Positions 43,648 to 52,970 are shown, numbered from the stretch's first letter. The stretch: DNA of 64,000 bases from Paenibacillus tyrphae (GCF_024158745.1 NZ_JAMZAW010000017.1:1-64000); one strand, 5' to 3'. The notes: generated by a model not told the origin, from the sequence alone. Program-made: numbers and translations.

Positions 43648-44232
43648 GTGGCCAAGCTATATTTTCGTTACGGAACGATGAACAGCGGCAAGTCGATCGA
43701 AGTACTGCGCGTCGCACACAATTACGAGGAGCAAGGAAAGAAAGTGCTGCTCTTCACCCCTGCGGTGGACAACCGGGACGGGGTCGGCATCGTCGCTTCC
43801 CGCATCGGGATGCAGAAGGACGGCATCGTCATTGACGACAGCCTCGACATGGTCGGAATGGCGGCGACCGAGCGGCCGAACTGCATTCTGATCGACGAAG
43901 CGCAGTTTCTGAACAAGCAGCAGGTGCTGCAGCTTACGGAAATCGCGGATACGCTCGGCATTCCCGTCATTGCGTACGGGCTGCGGGCGGATTTTCTCGG
44001 CCAGCTGTTCGAGGGCAGCTATCATCTGTTTGCGCTGGCGGACAAAATCGAGGAAATCAAGACGGTCTGCTGGTACTGCGACCGCAAAGCGACGATGAAT
44101 ATGCGTCTTGCCGACGGCAAGCCGGTATTTGAGGGCGCGCAGATTCAAATCGGCGGCAACGAAAGCTATTTGCCGGTATGCCGCAAATGCTACTCCATGC
44201 AAAAGAACAACCAAACGCAACCCCATTCATGA
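43648..44232 (+). CDS. tdk: Thymidine kinase
   Basis: A type II thymidine kinase of 194 residues for nucleoside salvage. The P-loop GTMNSGKS (8-15), the Walker B ILIDEAQF, the lasso region YGLRADFLGQLFEGS and four zinc cysteines (CWYC, CRKC) are all present. The start is GTG (VAKLYFRYG), with GGGAGAGGCGG upstream. It stands between the metalloprotease and an aminopeptidase gene. Confidence 0.96.
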   Translation: MAKLYFRYGTMNSGKSIEVLRVAHNYEEQGKKVLLFTPAVDNRDGVGIVASRIGMQKDGIVIDDSLDMVGMAATERPNCILIDEAQFLNKQQVLQLTEIADTLGIPVIAYGLRADFLGQLFEGSYHLFALADKIEEIKTVCWYCDRKATMNMRLADGKPVFEGAQIQIGGNESYLPVCRKCYSMQKNNQTQPHS

Positions 44233-44236
44233 ATAC

Positions 44237-44275
44237 AAAAACGGAGCGAAGCGCCTCGGCGCCTTGCTCCGTTTT
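44237..44275. terminator. Bidirectional terminator between tdk and the aminopeptidase
   Basis: AAAACGGAGC and GCTCCGTTTT pair, with an inner GCGCC/GGCGC stem. It is flanked by A- and T-rich ends and lies five bases from each stop codon. Confidence 0.88.
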
Positions 44276-44280
44276 GCGTT

Positions 44281-45519
44281 TTAGACGGGCAGTGCCCAGT
44301 TGCCGGCGCGGAATACCGGCTCCCGTACGCCGTCCTGCGTAATCCCGTCGATGTTCATGTCGGCCGAGCCGATCATGAAATCGACATGCACAAGGCTGCT
44401 GTTCGCCCCGTGCCGGGACAGCTCCTCTTCCTTCATTTCCGTGCCGCCGTCCAGGTTGACCGGATACGCTTGTCCGAGGGCGAGATGGCTTGATGCGTTC
44501 TCGTCAAACAGCGTGTTGTAAAAGATCAGATTCGTATTGGAGATCGGTGATTCGTGCGGAACCAACGCGACTTCGCCCAGCTTGCGCGCTCCCTCGTCCG
44601 TGTCGAGCAGCCGCTTCAGCATCTCGTAGCCTTTGTCCGCAGAGAAATCGACGACTTTGCCGTCCTTGAACGTCAGGCTGAACCCGTCGATAAGCTGGCC
44701 TCCGTGATTAAGCGGCTTCGTGCTGCGGACGACACCGTTGACGCCGTCGTGCCTAGGCATCGTGAACACTTCCTCCGTCGGCAGGTTCGGATTGAAGAAA
44801 ATGCCCTTGGCATTCTCTTTCGCGCCGCCGAGCCAGAGGTGCTTCTCCGGCAAGTCCACGGTCAGGCTCGTGCCCGACGCTTCGTAGACAAGCTGCTTGT
44901 ACCGCTTCTCGTTCAAGTAGCTCACGGTCCGGGCCAAGCGGGCATTATGCTCCTTCCAAGCCTCGACCGGATCGTCCGCGTTCACGCGGGTCGCTTCGAA
45001 AATACGCTCCCACAGTGCATCGAGAGCGGCCTCCGGCGAAAGATCGGGAAATATTTTCAATGCCCATTCCGGCGTTGCGTAGGCCATCAGCGTCCAGGAC
45101 GCGCGGTGCGCCATCAGTTGGCTGCGATACCCTTTCAAAGCGGTAGAGGCCGTTTTGTTCGCCGTGGAGACCCGCTCCGGGTCGACGTCCTTGAGCAGGT
45201 CGGGATTCGGCCCGTAAAATTGAATGAAGGCCGCATCGTTCTCCGCCAGCTCCTGCAAGCCTTGCGCCTTCCACATCGGATACTCGTGAAACGCTTCCAT
45301 CGGCGCCATCTTGTATTTGATCCGCGTCAGTTCCTCGTCGTTCCACTCGACCATGACGTTCTTCGCGCCAGCCTCATAAGCTTTGACGGCGACAAGCCGG
45401 ACCAGCTCCGCGGCGACGACCGGGGCCATGACGACAACCGTTTGTCCCTGTTGTACATTGGCGCCTACCCGAACGGCCAGCGTTGCATATTTTTCCAGCT
45501 TTTGGGCAAATGTGCTCAT
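44281..45519 (-). CDS. M29 family aminopeptidase
   Basis: A 412-residue metallo-aminopeptidase of the thermophilic M29 group, close to Bacillus AmpS in appearance. Conserved parts are VVVMAPVVAAELVRLVAVKAYEAGA, FNPNLPTEEVFTMPRHDGVNG, EVALVPHESPISNTNLIFYNTLFDENASSHLALG and HVDFMIGSADMNIDG, which contain the Glu/His/Asp metal ligands. ATG follows GGAGG at seven bases; an upstream frame extension lacks a start signal. It is cytosolic and probably recycles peptides. Confidence 0.93.
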   Translation of the reverse strand: MSTFAQKLEKYATLAVRVGANVQQGQTVVVMAPVVAAELVRLVAVKAYEAGAKNVMVEWNDEELTRIKYKMAPMEAFHEYPMWKAQGLQELAENDAAFIQFYGPNPDLLKDVDPERVSTANKTASTALKGYRSQLMAHRASWTLMAYATPEWALKIFPDLSPEAALDALWERIFEATRVNADDPVEAWKEHNARLARTVSYLNEKRYKQLVYEASGTSLTVDLPEKHLWLGGAKENAKGIFFNPNLPTEEVFTMPRHDGVNGVVRSTKPLNHGGQLIDGFSLTFKDGKVVDFSADKGYEMLKRLLDTDEGARKLGEVALVPHESPISNTNLIFYNTLFDENASSHLALGQAYPVNLDGGTEMKEEELSRHGANSSLVHVDFMIGSADMNIDGITQDGVREPVFRAGNWALPV

Positions 45520-45595
45520 TAAAATTCCTCCAAAAATGAAAGGTTGTCCTACGTTCCCAGTATAACGGTTTACGCCGCATTTTACCAAAAAAACC

Positions 45596-45906
45596 AGCCG
45601 CGAACGGCTGGCCAGAGTGTTGAGAAAGTGGGCTTTTACGAAAATAGAGATGCAAACGGAGGTGGGGTATCCACTGGAGAAGCGATAGCGGCCGCCTTTG
45701 TCTTCGGGAAATGTCCGCTACTAAGCGGCTTCTAATCAAATTTCCCGATGACCCGGGGTCCCCGCAAAGTACTCGGACTAAGCTTCTATGATTCAACTTC
45801 ACTTTGCGGGGTAGGGCAGCGGTCGGAAGTGGATACCCCCCCTCGTAACCTGTATTACCTCGATTGCCCACTTTCTCAACAACCTCACTAGCCGTGAACG
45901 GCTGGC
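45596..45906 (+). mobile_element. MITE-like palindromic element, copy 3, with a nested insertion
   Basis: The body (45613-45889) lies between 17-bp direct repeats AGCCGYGAACGGCTGGC (45596-45612 and 45890-45906), each a hairpin; the left one is followed by T7 on the minus strand. The body starts GTGTTGAGAAAGTGGGC and ends GCCCACTTTCTCAACAACCTC, the best-preserved terminal inverted repeats of the three copies. About 65 bp not found in copies 1 and 2 interrupt it after TTTCCCGATGAC. Orientation is as in copy 1. Confidence 0.83.
45753..45817. mobile_element. Small palindromic element nested in MITE copy 3
   Basis: CCCCGCAAAGT (45760-45770) and ACTTTGCGGGG (45801-45811) are perfect inverted ends of an approximately 52-bp unit with a 30-base loop. 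The same position in copies 1 and 2 reads straight through from GATGAC to AGCGGTCGG, so the 65 bp are an insertion into an older element. Confidence 0.7.
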
Positions 45907-45918
45907 TGCGAATTCCCG

Positions 45919-46011
45919 TTATTTTTTTGTTTTGGACTCCGCCACTTCCGAGTCTCGGTTGTTGCCGGGCTGGGACTTTTTGCCGTTGTTGTTGGCATTG
46001 TCTCGGGACAT
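45919..46011 (-). CDS. Tiny hydrophilic protein, 30 residues
   Basis: An ATG with GGAGGCG five bases upstream opens a 30-codon frame giving an Asn-, Lys- and Ser-rich polypeptide (MSRDNANNNGKKSQPGNNRD then SEVAESKTKK). It is too short for most gene finders. The composition is like minor spore proteins but no family is certain. Its natural terminator would be the hairpin that copy 3 of the element has duplicated, which supports it being a transcribed gene. Confidence 0.55.
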   Translation of the reverse strand: MSRDNANNNGKKSQPGNNRDSEVAESKTKK

Positions 46012-46088
46012 TGGGACGCCTCCTTCCGGGATTTGGGATCGCCCGTAGTGTGTCCGATCCGCCTTGCAGCCATACATGAAACCGTACG

Positions 46089-47117
46089 CTATGCCCACTC
46101 CGCCAACAAGCGGTCAATTAACCGTATGAGATCGGCGGCCCGGTTCGGCGCCTTCGCCGCCCCGTTCAGCAGATCGAGCAGCGCGATTAGATCGGCCAGC
46201 TTGGACTTCAGCTCCCACCGTTCGGGCAGCACCCCGCCCGCCTGCACGTAGCCGCGGATAAAATGACGCTCGAACTCGGAGCCCGGCGGTTCATAGCGCA
46301 GCATATTGCCGATGTCCACCAGCGGCGGACCGGCAAAGGCAAATTCCCAGTCCAGCACAGCCGTTACCTCGTACCCTCCGGAACCGTCCGGCGCCAGCAG
46401 CACGTTCCGACCGTTAAAGTCGGAGTGGATCAAGGAATATACCTCCGGCTGCTCCTCCAACAGTCCGGCATGGCGCCTGCACAACGCCCATAGCGTTTCG
46501 GTCCGGCGGGGACCGAGCAGACGGCCGGCCTCGCCGTGCATCAAGCTCTGCTCCGCGAAGCCGGTGAACATCGCCTCGTCCAGCCGCATCGGCGTGCGGA
46601 TCTCCAGCTCCGGGCCGAGGAGACCGGCCTCCGGAAACGGAAAAGCATGCACGCGTGCCAGCGTTCTGCCGAGCACCGCCGCCGCACAAGCGAGCTCTTC
46701 TTGAGAGGCGGTCGGCCGCAGGGACGACAGCAGCTCCCCAGCATGCCATTCAAGCAATGCCCAAGGTCGCGGAAAGCGGGTAGACGAGGCATCTGTGAAA
46801 AGGAAGGCCGGGACCGGAACGGCGGACCGGACCAGCCGGGCAATGGCCTCCTCCTTGCGAAGAATGTCCGCGTCGCCCCGATAAATGCGAAGCACATAGG
46901 GCCGCTCCTCCCCGCGCATGCGTATTTTATAATTCGAATTGCTCAACCCTGTTCCGAGCGAATGCGCGAACTCGACGGACCTTCCGGGGAACGCCGGCTC
47001 CAACAGCCCGTTCAGCTCCGCCAGACTTAAGCGCACGAACGGCTCTCCCCGCTCCCAACCGGCTTTCTCCCACCATCCGTCCTCTCCCGGTGCAGCGTTC
47101 TGCCGCGAATCCTTCAT
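46089..47117 (-). CDS. Aminoglycoside phosphotransferase-family kinase
   Basis: A 342-residue kinase-like enzyme. The nucleotide loop (LGTGLSNSNYKI), the catalytic loop HSDFNGRNVLL and the metal motif VLDWEFA are intact. Family members phosphorylate small molecules such as choline, homoserine, fructosamine or aminoglycosides; the substrate here cannot be deduced. ATG follows GAGAGGAG. It is 54 bases downstream of the start of nothing else on this strand except the ligase-like gene that precedes it. Confidence 0.88.
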   Translation of the reverse strand: MKDSRQNAAPGEDGWWEKAGWERGEPFVRLSLAELNGLLEPAFPGRSVEFAHSLGTGLSNSNYKIRMRGEERPYVLRIYRGDADILRKEEAIARLVRSAVPVPAFLFTDASSTRFPRPWALLEWHAGELLSSLRPTASQEELACAAAVLGRTLARVHAFPFPEAGLLGPELEIRTPMRLDEAMFTGFAEQSLMHGEAGRLLGPRRTETLWALCRRHAGLLEEQPEVYSLIHSDFNGRNVLLAPDGSGGYEVTAVLDWEFAFAGPPLVDIGNMLRYEPPGSEFERHFIRGYVQAGGVLPERWELKSKLADLIALLDLLNGAAKAPNRAADLIRLIDRLLAEWA

Positions 47118-47171
47118 ACCGCCACGGCTCCTCTCCCCGTTAATGCTCCAACGCAGACCGGCTCGGCTGCC

Positions 47172-49613
47172 TTAAGCTCCCGCCAGCTTCTTGAGCTCCT
47201 CGGCTTCGTTCGGATCTTTGGCGACCAGCTTGTCCACCCACGCTTGATCCGTCTTGCCCTGCTTCTGCAGCGCCGCCACATACCAGCGCGCGATATACCG
47301 CTGCACCGAGGAATCCAGGTTGTCCGATAAGGCCGGGCGCAGGATGTCCGCCGCTTCGGCATACTTGCCTTGGTCGTAGGATATTCTTCCCAATACCAAG
47401 AGCATCGGTTTCGAGATCTCAAATGGAGGCACGCTGATCGAAGACGGAATCGATTTCAGCGATTCCCGCTTTTCCTGCACGTGCTGATAAATGCCGACGG
47501 CTTTTTGATAATACGCGTCTCGTTCCGCCGGCTTCTTCCCCTCTCCCGCAGCGTACCCCAGCTCGTACGTAAGCACCATCGCCCGTTCGTACCACATCAT
47601 ATCCCACGGATATTTCGAGATCGACTCGCTCGCGATCGCCAGTGCCTGCTGGGCATTATCCTGAACCGCCCATTGATACCGGTTCTCGTGGATGCCATGC
47701 GCATAAGGCTCGTTGTCCATATACCGGGCGGCAAGCTGCTGGGCCTCCTGCAAATACTGCTTGTCCTTCGTCTGGTTGTACACGTCGTTCAGGATCCGAA
47801 TCTTCAGCAGCGCGTAATCCGCATTGGTCGAATGAAGCTCCATGGCGTTATCGATGAAGCCGACAAACTTTTCCAGTTGGACGGATTCCTGCGAAAGCTC
47901 GTTGTACGCCTTGCCCGCTTCGGTGTTCGCTTTCAGCAGTCGAATTGATACGACGAGCATGCACAAGCTGAGCAGCAGGACGAACCCCGGGTAAATCCAT
48001 TTCGCTTTTCCCGATGTGATCGGCAGCTCTTGATCCTTGGTCCCCGGCAGAGCAGCGCCCGCCAGCAGTCCTCCCAGGCCTATAAAGACAAGAGCGGACA
48101 AATAGCCGTAGCTTAAATCGAAGTCCATGAAGCTGTGGGCAAGGATGGCAACCAGCACGATGAAATAAACGAAATGCCGCCTTCCGTCCTCCGTCTCGTG
48201 ATGCTGGATCACATGACGCACGTAAAAGTACACGATACAGCCGATAAAAGTAAACAGCAGCAGCGCGCCGCCCCAGCCGATATCCGTCAAGGTCTGGAAC
48301 AAAAAGTTATGCGCCTGGTTCGAGGCATAGCCGTAGCTTTGGTGCGATTGATACAGCGCGGCCCATGCCCCGCCGCCTTTCCCGAACAACGGCGCTTCGT
48401 TTACGATTTGCATCGCATCCTTGTAAAAATACCCCCGCTCCTGCACGCTGTGCTGCTGGAAGTTGATGCTTGCAATCCGCTGCTGCAGATTTTCGGGCAG
48501 CAGGTTCAGCACCCACTGGCTGTTCAGCACGACCGCGATGCCGATGCCGCCGACCAGCAGGATCACCAGCGGGAACCAGAGCCGGGCATAGCGGAGCTTG
48601 AATTTTTCCTCCAGCTTCCGGACCGCCGGAGGCACGTATTTGTGAATGACCGCCGACAGCAGCGCCACCACCATCGATCCGGCCGCCAATTGCAGCCAAG
48701 CCTGCGCGGACAGCGCTGCGTTCGAGGTCTTGAACAATTCCGCTCCGATCCGCGTACTCGGCCCGGACAGGATGAAGGCAGCGGCAGCCGCGATGCCCAG
48801 ATTGAGGATCATGACGATTTGCCCGGACAAGCGGATGAAAGGCAGCAAAGCGAGCAGCACGACCGGCAGCAGCACGAGACCGCCTCGGGATAAAGTCAAG
48901 ATGAGAGACAGCAGAGCCGGCGCCAAAATTAAGGCGTTTCCTGCGGCCGCGGCCCATTTGGAGGAAGAGGCGATCATATACAGCGCGCCCAAGATGATGG
49001 CAATCAGATAGGCGGCATAAGAGTTGGCGTAAGTAAAAGAAGACGTTAGGCGCATGCCGTTGCTGTCGGCTATGATGACGCCATGGGCTTGGATATTGCC
49101 ATACCAGACCAGCAGCCCGTAGATGACGAGCGCGTACCCCGAATACAGAATGCCGTACTGAACGAGGGCCGCCCCTTTTTTGTTCCGGGCCAGCACCCAG
49201 CTGATGACAAAAAACGCCGCATACATGAGCTCGGCGTACAATCCTTGCAGGGCCAAGTACATGGACGCCGGGCGGGTCAACACGGGAATGAGATAAGCGA
49301 GCGGAATGAGCCATACCGCCAGCAGCAGCAGCATGTCCCGCTTGCCGGTCGCTTTAAACGAAGTCATTAAAAACAGCGAAGTCAGGAACAAAGCGATGTA
49401 AACAAAAATATAGGAGCTGTACAGCGGGAAGTTGTAGAAGATGTTGTTCCCCGGCTTGGCTTCGTAGGAGAACATCAGAAACAATCCCTGATGAAACGGG
49501 GCGATGAACAGAAACAACAGGACGAATCCGAGCACCAAATAGAAAAGCAGCGACCCCTTTTCCTGCTCCCGGCTTTCCAGCCACTGCTTTCTTGAAACAT
49601 AAGGCGTATTCAT
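47172..49613 (-). CDS. O-antigen ligase/polymerase-like membrane protein with TPR-like C-terminus
   Basis: An 813-residue protein with about 12-14 helices in residues 1-560, including the Wzy_C region with LSRGGLVLLPVVLLAL and the long outer loop NEAPLFGKGGGAWAALYQSHQSYGYASNQAHN. The C-terminal 250 residues are helical repeats resembling TPR. In Gram-positives such proteins polymerise or transfer surface glycans. The start is ATG with ACGGAG upstream. It lies in a loose group of glycan-type genes (46-53 kb). Confidence 0.87.
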   Translation of the reverse strand: MNTPYVSRKQWLESREQEKGSLLFYLVLGFVLLFLFIAPFHQGLFLMFSYEAKPGNNIFYNFPLYSSYIFVYIALFLTSLFLMTSFKATGKRDMLLLLAVWLIPLAYLIPVLTRPASMYLALQGLYAELMYAAFFVISWVLARNKKGAALVQYGILYSGYALVIYGLLVWYGNIQAHGVIIADSNGMRLTSSFTYANSYAAYLIAIILGALYMIASSSKWAAAAGNALILAPALLSLILTLSRGGLVLLPVVLLALLPFIRLSGQIVMILNLGIAAAAAFILSGPSTRIGAELFKTSNAALSAQAWLQLAAGSMVVALLSAVIHKYVPPAVRKLEEKFKLRYARLWFPLVILLVGGIGIAVVLNSQWVLNLLPENLQQRIASINFQQHSVQERGYFYKDAMQIVNEAPLFGKGGGAWAALYQSHQSYGYASNQAHNFLFQTLTDIGWGGALLLFTFIGCIVYFYVRHVIQHHETEDGRRHFVYFIVLVAILAHSFMDFDLSYGYLSALVFIGLGGLLAGAALPGTKDQELPITSGKAKWIYPGFVLLLSLCMLVVSIRLLKANTEAGKAYNELSQESVQLEKFVGFIDNAMELHSTNADYALLKIRILNDVYNQTKDKQYLQEAQQLAARYMDNEPYAHGIHENRYQWAVQDNAQQALAIASESISKYPWDMMWYERAMVLTYELGYAAGEGKKPAERDAYYQKAVGIYQHVQEKRESLKSIPSSISVPPFEISKPMLLVLGRISYDQGKYAEAADILRPALSDNLDSSVQRYIARWYVAALQKQGKTDQAWVDKLVAKDPNEAEELKKLAGA

Positions 49614-49790
49614 TACGACTATTCAACTCCGTCTGTATGATGGGAAAAGGCGGCAAATGCCCATTCTCCCCCATTCATTAGACGCGCCAAATCTGGATAA
49701 TGTTTCTATACCAACTCCGCATTTCATCATTTTCCCGGACAGCGCATAGGTTGAACTAGAACAAGTATGCAAGCGAAAGGGGCGTGAGCC

Positions 49791-50270
49791 ATGAAAACCC
49801 GGGAACACGGGTTCAAGCTCGGAGTGCTCGTTTATCTGCTCGCTTGGTTCGTCGGAAGCTTCTGGATGACAGGCGCCATCCGCAGCGGCAGCGTCACGCA
49901 TTGGCTTGGGGTCAAGCTTCTTCCCCCCGTTACGGAGTACGCTTACTATGCGCTTGCCGGAGCGATCGGAGGCACCATGTACGCCATGCGCTTGTTCTTC
50001 GAATATTACGACAGCATGACCCCGCGCTGGTATTGGTGGTACCTGCTTCGTCCAATCAAGTGCGCCGGGGCGGCCATGATGACGATCGTTCTGTTCAAAA
50101 GCGGCATTATGCTGCTCCAGACCGGCGACTCGATGGAAGCGAAGATCGGCATCGCATTTCTCGTCGGATTCGGCTTCGGCAAGCTGATGGATAAGCTGCG
50201 GACGCTGACGGAGGCGCTGTTCAACGGCCATAGCAACGGCGGCAAATCGGGGGACGACTCGCCCAAATGA
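49791..50270 (+). CDS. Hypothetical membrane protein
   Basis: A 159-residue protein with about four membrane segments (LGVLVYLLAWFVGSFWMTG; YAYYALAGAIGGTMYAM; CAGAAMMTIVLFKSGIMLL; IGIAFLVGFGFGKLMDKL) and a hydrophilic Gly/Asp tail. No family recognised. ATG follows AAAGGGGCGTGAG. The acetyltransferase gene starts 77 bases later and may be cotranscribed. Confidence 0.75.
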   Translation: MKTREHGFKLGVLVYLLAWFVGSFWMTGAIRSGSVTHWLGVKLLPPVTEYAYYALAGAIGGTMYAMRLFFEYYDSMTPRWYWWYLLRPIKCAGAAMMTIVLFKSGIMLLQTGDSMEAKIGIAFLVGFGFGKLMDKLRTLTEALFNGHSNGGKSGDDSPK

Positions 50271-50346
50271 GCTTCTTCAGGGTGCCAAGGGCAGCGAAGC
50301 GTGAATATTCTAGCATATCATGACCCGGAAGGAGGTGCCTGAGCAG

Positions 50347-50925
50347 ATGGATAGCCAATCTCCGATCGAATCGCTGCGAACTCAACTGCCTTCGAGAACG
50401 GTGGAGAACAAAATTTACATCGGGGAATTCACTTACGGTCATCCGGATATCCGGTCTTGGGGCGAGAGCAGCATTCTGATCATCGGCAAGTTTTGCTCCA
50501 TTGCGGACAAAGTGACGATTTTTCTCGGCGGAGAGCACCGGCCCGATTGGGTAACGACGTATCCGTTCAACTCCTTGATGCCCAAGTACTCCTTCATTAC
50601 GGGGCATCCGAAAACCAAAGGAAACGTAACCATCGGGCATGACGTCTGGCTCGCCTCGGGGGCGACAATTTTGTCGGGGGTTACGGTCGGGCATGGAGCA
50701 GTTGTTGGAGCGGGCGCCGTCGTCAGCAAGAACGTTCCTCCGTACGCTATCGTGGCGGGAAACCCGGCTAAAGTCATCAAGTACCGGTTTCCCGAAGCGA
50801 CGATTCAGCGCTTGCTTCGCATCGAATGGTGGAGCTGGCCGCTGGACAAAATCGAACGGGCCGTCCCCTTGCTGCTGTCGGGCGACATGGATGCTTTTCT
50901 CCGCTATTGCGATACGGCCGACTAG
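50347..50925 (+). CDS. CatB-like hexapeptide-repeat acetyltransferase
   Basis: A 192-residue left-handed beta-helix acetyltransferase of the xenobiotic acetyltransferase type. Hexapeptide repeats (GESSILIIGKFCSIADKVTIFLGG; GNVTIGHDVWLASGATILSGVTVGHGAVVGAGAVVSKNVPPYAIVAGNPA) and the catalytic-type histidine in the GGEHRPDW loop are visible. ATG at 50347 is spaced nine bases from AAGGAGGTG. Such enzymes acetylate sugars or antibiotics; with GT61 next door, glycan acetylation is likely. Confidence 0.9.
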   Translation: MDSQSPIESLRTQLPSRTVENKIYIGEFTYGHPDIRSWGESSILIIGKFCSIADKVTIFLGGEHRPDWVTTYPFNSLMPKYSFITGHPKTKGNVTIGHDVWLASGATILSGVTVGHGAVVGAGAVVSKNVPPYAIVAGNPAKVIKYRFPEATIQRLLRIEWWSWPLDKIERAVPLLLSGDMDAFLRYCDTAD

Positions 50926-50936
50926 CCGCTGGTGAA

Positions 50937-52031
50937 TCAGATCCCGGCCAGCTTGAGCACATTCAGCAGCTTGTCGGTATCGACGACGATATTGTCCGCG
51001 CCTACGGCGGGCTTGGGCGGGTATTCGATGTCGCACACGACCTCGTAATAATCGACGCCGGCATGGCGGCATATTTTCCAAAAATAGTTGTCCACGACCG
51101 TACGCGGCGACAGCTCGATAAGCTTCGCTCCGGGAGGACAGAAGGTGATGTTGATATTGCTGCTGCCGAACGGAGCGACAACCACGCTGGCGGAGGAGTA
51201 GATCGCGATCTTATCCTGCATGGTCAGCGGCGTCGGAACGATCTTCGTAAATCCTTTCCCGCTCAGGACGCTCATCACTTCATCCTCGTTGATGACAAAC
51301 CTCGCCGCAGCGTCCTGCCGGCTGACATAGATCCGTTCATAGCCGCCGGCTTGCCCGGCGGCTCGCCCTTCTCCCAGCCGCTGGCGCAGAAACTGGTATG
51401 CCCATCTCGGACTTTTTCCTACCATTAAGGGAACTGCAGGCACGACCAGCTTGCTGGCCACCAAGTGAAAATCGCTTCGGTCGACCTGAATCAGCTTATG
51501 CATCGGAAAGCCGAGCATGCTGAGAGACTCGTACTGAAACGGATGATGCAGCATGCCGATCAAGTATTTGTCGATCGGAATGCCGCTTTGCTCAAGCAAA
51601 TGAAGGCGCGGCAGGATATCGTAGAACCAATGACCGTACACGGCTTGGGTAAAAATGCCTTTCTCGGGCATATTCCATCCCCAGATCAACGTGGCTACCG
51701 TTTCCGCTAAGTGTACCGGAGGCGGCAGCAACCTTCCGTCATGCTCCGGGCAATACAGCTCCACATCGAGCAGCCGCTTGTTGTTCGGGGTGACCACGTA
51801 GCCGTTCCCGGTCATGACGCGTCCGTTCGGGACGACGGCGACGAAGGCCGGATCGAAATGACACTCGCTTCCCCAGCGCGGAGGATCGAATCCGCCAGGA
51901 GCCTCAAGATGAAGCGTCTCCCCGGGATAGATCGGCTTGTAAAATTCCGGCACGAGGCTTCGGTCAAAGGCTGTGCAGTCCATCACCCAATCGATGGTTT
52001 TGTTGTAGACTTGATCGGGGATTGCGTACAT
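50937..52031 (-). CDS. Glycosyltransferase family 61 protein
   Basis: A 364-residue protein with the DUF563/GT61 pattern: the HWFYDILPRLHLLEQSGIPID motif, YERIYVSRQDAAARFVINEDEV, then VVVAPFGSSNINITFCPPGAKLIEL and YYEVVCD. It probably adds sugars to a surface glycan. ATG follows GGGAGGCG. It is convergent with the acetyltransferase (11 bases between stops) and follows the methyltransferase gene by about 47 bases, so the latter two are probably one operon. Confidence 0.88.
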   Translation of the reverse strand: MYAIPDQVYNKTIDWVMDCTAFDRSLVPEFYKPIYPGETLHLEAPGGFDPPRWGSECHFDPAFVAVVPNGRVMTGNGYVVTPNNKRLLDVELYCPEHDGRLLPPPVHLAETVATLIWGWNMPEKGIFTQAVYGHWFYDILPRLHLLEQSGIPIDKYLIGMLHHPFQYESLSMLGFPMHKLIQVDRSDFHLVASKLVVPAVPLMVGKSPRWAYQFLRQRLGEGRAAGQAGGYERIYVSRQDAAARFVINEDEVMSVLSGKGFTKIVPTPLTMQDKIAIYSSASVVVAPFGSSNINITFCPPGAKLIELSPRTVVDNYFWKICRHAGVDYYEVVCDIEYPPKPAVGADNIVVDTDKLLNVLKLAGI

Positions 52032-52078
52032 CTTTTTTCTCGCCTCCCATTCTTCGTTATCATGCGGATGCCGACTCG

Positions 52079-52759
52079 TTAGACTCCGCCGGTATAGTGC
52101 GCGATAAGCTCATCCTGACGGTCCAGCACCGCACGGAATGCCGGAGGGCACCCCTTCGGGAACAGGACGCCGAGGCCGTTGGAGTGAGGGAACTGGAGAT
52201 GCGGATGTTCGCCGATGAGCTTCTCCCACAAACGGTACACACCGAAATCGCCCAGCCGGACAACAATATCGTGAAACAAAACGATACCGTTCTCCGCCAG
52301 CTTCGGGTACCACGTCGCATAATCGTGCAGTACCGCATCATACGTATGGTAGCCGTCAATGTGCAGCAGATCGACCGAACCGTCGGGAAACCCGGCCAGG
52401 GCCTGGTCGAAATTGCAGCGAACCAGATAGCCGATGCCCGGAAATTCCCGGAGCGTCACGGATTGCACGGCCTCATAGATATGATCGCCGCCATAATAGC
52501 CGGTATGCGGATCGCCTTGCCACGTATCGACGGCGAAGCAGCGGGCAGGCAAATTCCCGTCCTTGACCGCCTGGCAAAAGCTGAAGAAGGAAGTGCCGTA
52601 AAACGTGCCCAGTTCCGCAATAAGACGCGGCTTGGCAAAGCGCACAAGATCGTAAGCGAAACGGCGGTGGCCGGACCATGCGCCGTTCGTCATATAGGTT
52701 AACGGCAGCTCGGGGGCGTGATCCGCGGCAAACCGTACAGGATGATATTTCCAATCCAT
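52079..52759 (-). CDS. Class I SAM-dependent methyltransferase
   Basis: A 226-residue methyltransferase: the SAM loop AELGTFYGTSFFSFCQAV, then AVDTWQGDPH, DLLHIDGYHTYDAVLHD and VLFHDI fit the Methyltransf_24 type often linked to polysaccharide synthesis. ATG at 52759 is eight bases past GGCGGTGG; a GTG four codons earlier is too close to any ribosome site. It is followed by the GT61 gene. Confidence 0.85.
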   Translation of the reverse strand: MDWKYHPVRFAADHAPELPLTYMTNGAWSGHRRFAYDLVRFAKPRLIAELGTFYGTSFFSFCQAVKDGNLPARCFAVDTWQGDPHTGYYGGDHIYEAVQSVTLREFPGIGYLVRCNFDQALAGFPDGSVDLLHIDGYHTYDAVLHDYATWYPKLAENGIVLFHDIVVRLGDFGVYRLWEKLIGEHPHLQFPHSNGLGVLFPKGCPPAFRAVLDRQDELIAHYTGGV

Positions 52760-52890
52760 CGAATAAACCACCGCCTTGAGGAAAATCCCGATACAACCTG
52801 CGGGTATGTCTTATTCTATGTCCAACTCATCCGGCCGGGATGGGCAGGTAAATAAGGGGAAAGACACATTTTGAACCGATTTCCCTTTCA

Positions 52891-52919
52891 TTGACTTGAA
52901 ACGGACCGTATCATACAAT
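52891..52919 (+). promoter_or_regulatory. Sigma-A promoter of the ABC exporter operon
   Basis: TTGACT (52891-52896), a 17-base spacer and TACAAT (52914-52919) form a near-consensus promoter. Transcription would start near 52926, about 80 bases before the ATPase gene. Confidence 0.7.
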
Positions 52920-52925
52920 GGGAGT

Positions 52926-52970
52926 GCATGACCGAACCGGCCAGAGCCTGGAAGCGGCCATGCTTTTTTT
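52926..52970 (+). terminator. Hairpin with U-tract at the 5' end of the exporter mRNA
   Basis: GCATG-a-CCG and CGG-c-CATGC pair around an inner CCAG/CTGG stem, followed by TTTTTTTATT. The stem begins at the predicted first transcribed base and ends about 35 bases before the gene, so it may attenuate the operon or protect the 5' end. Confidence 0.5.
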
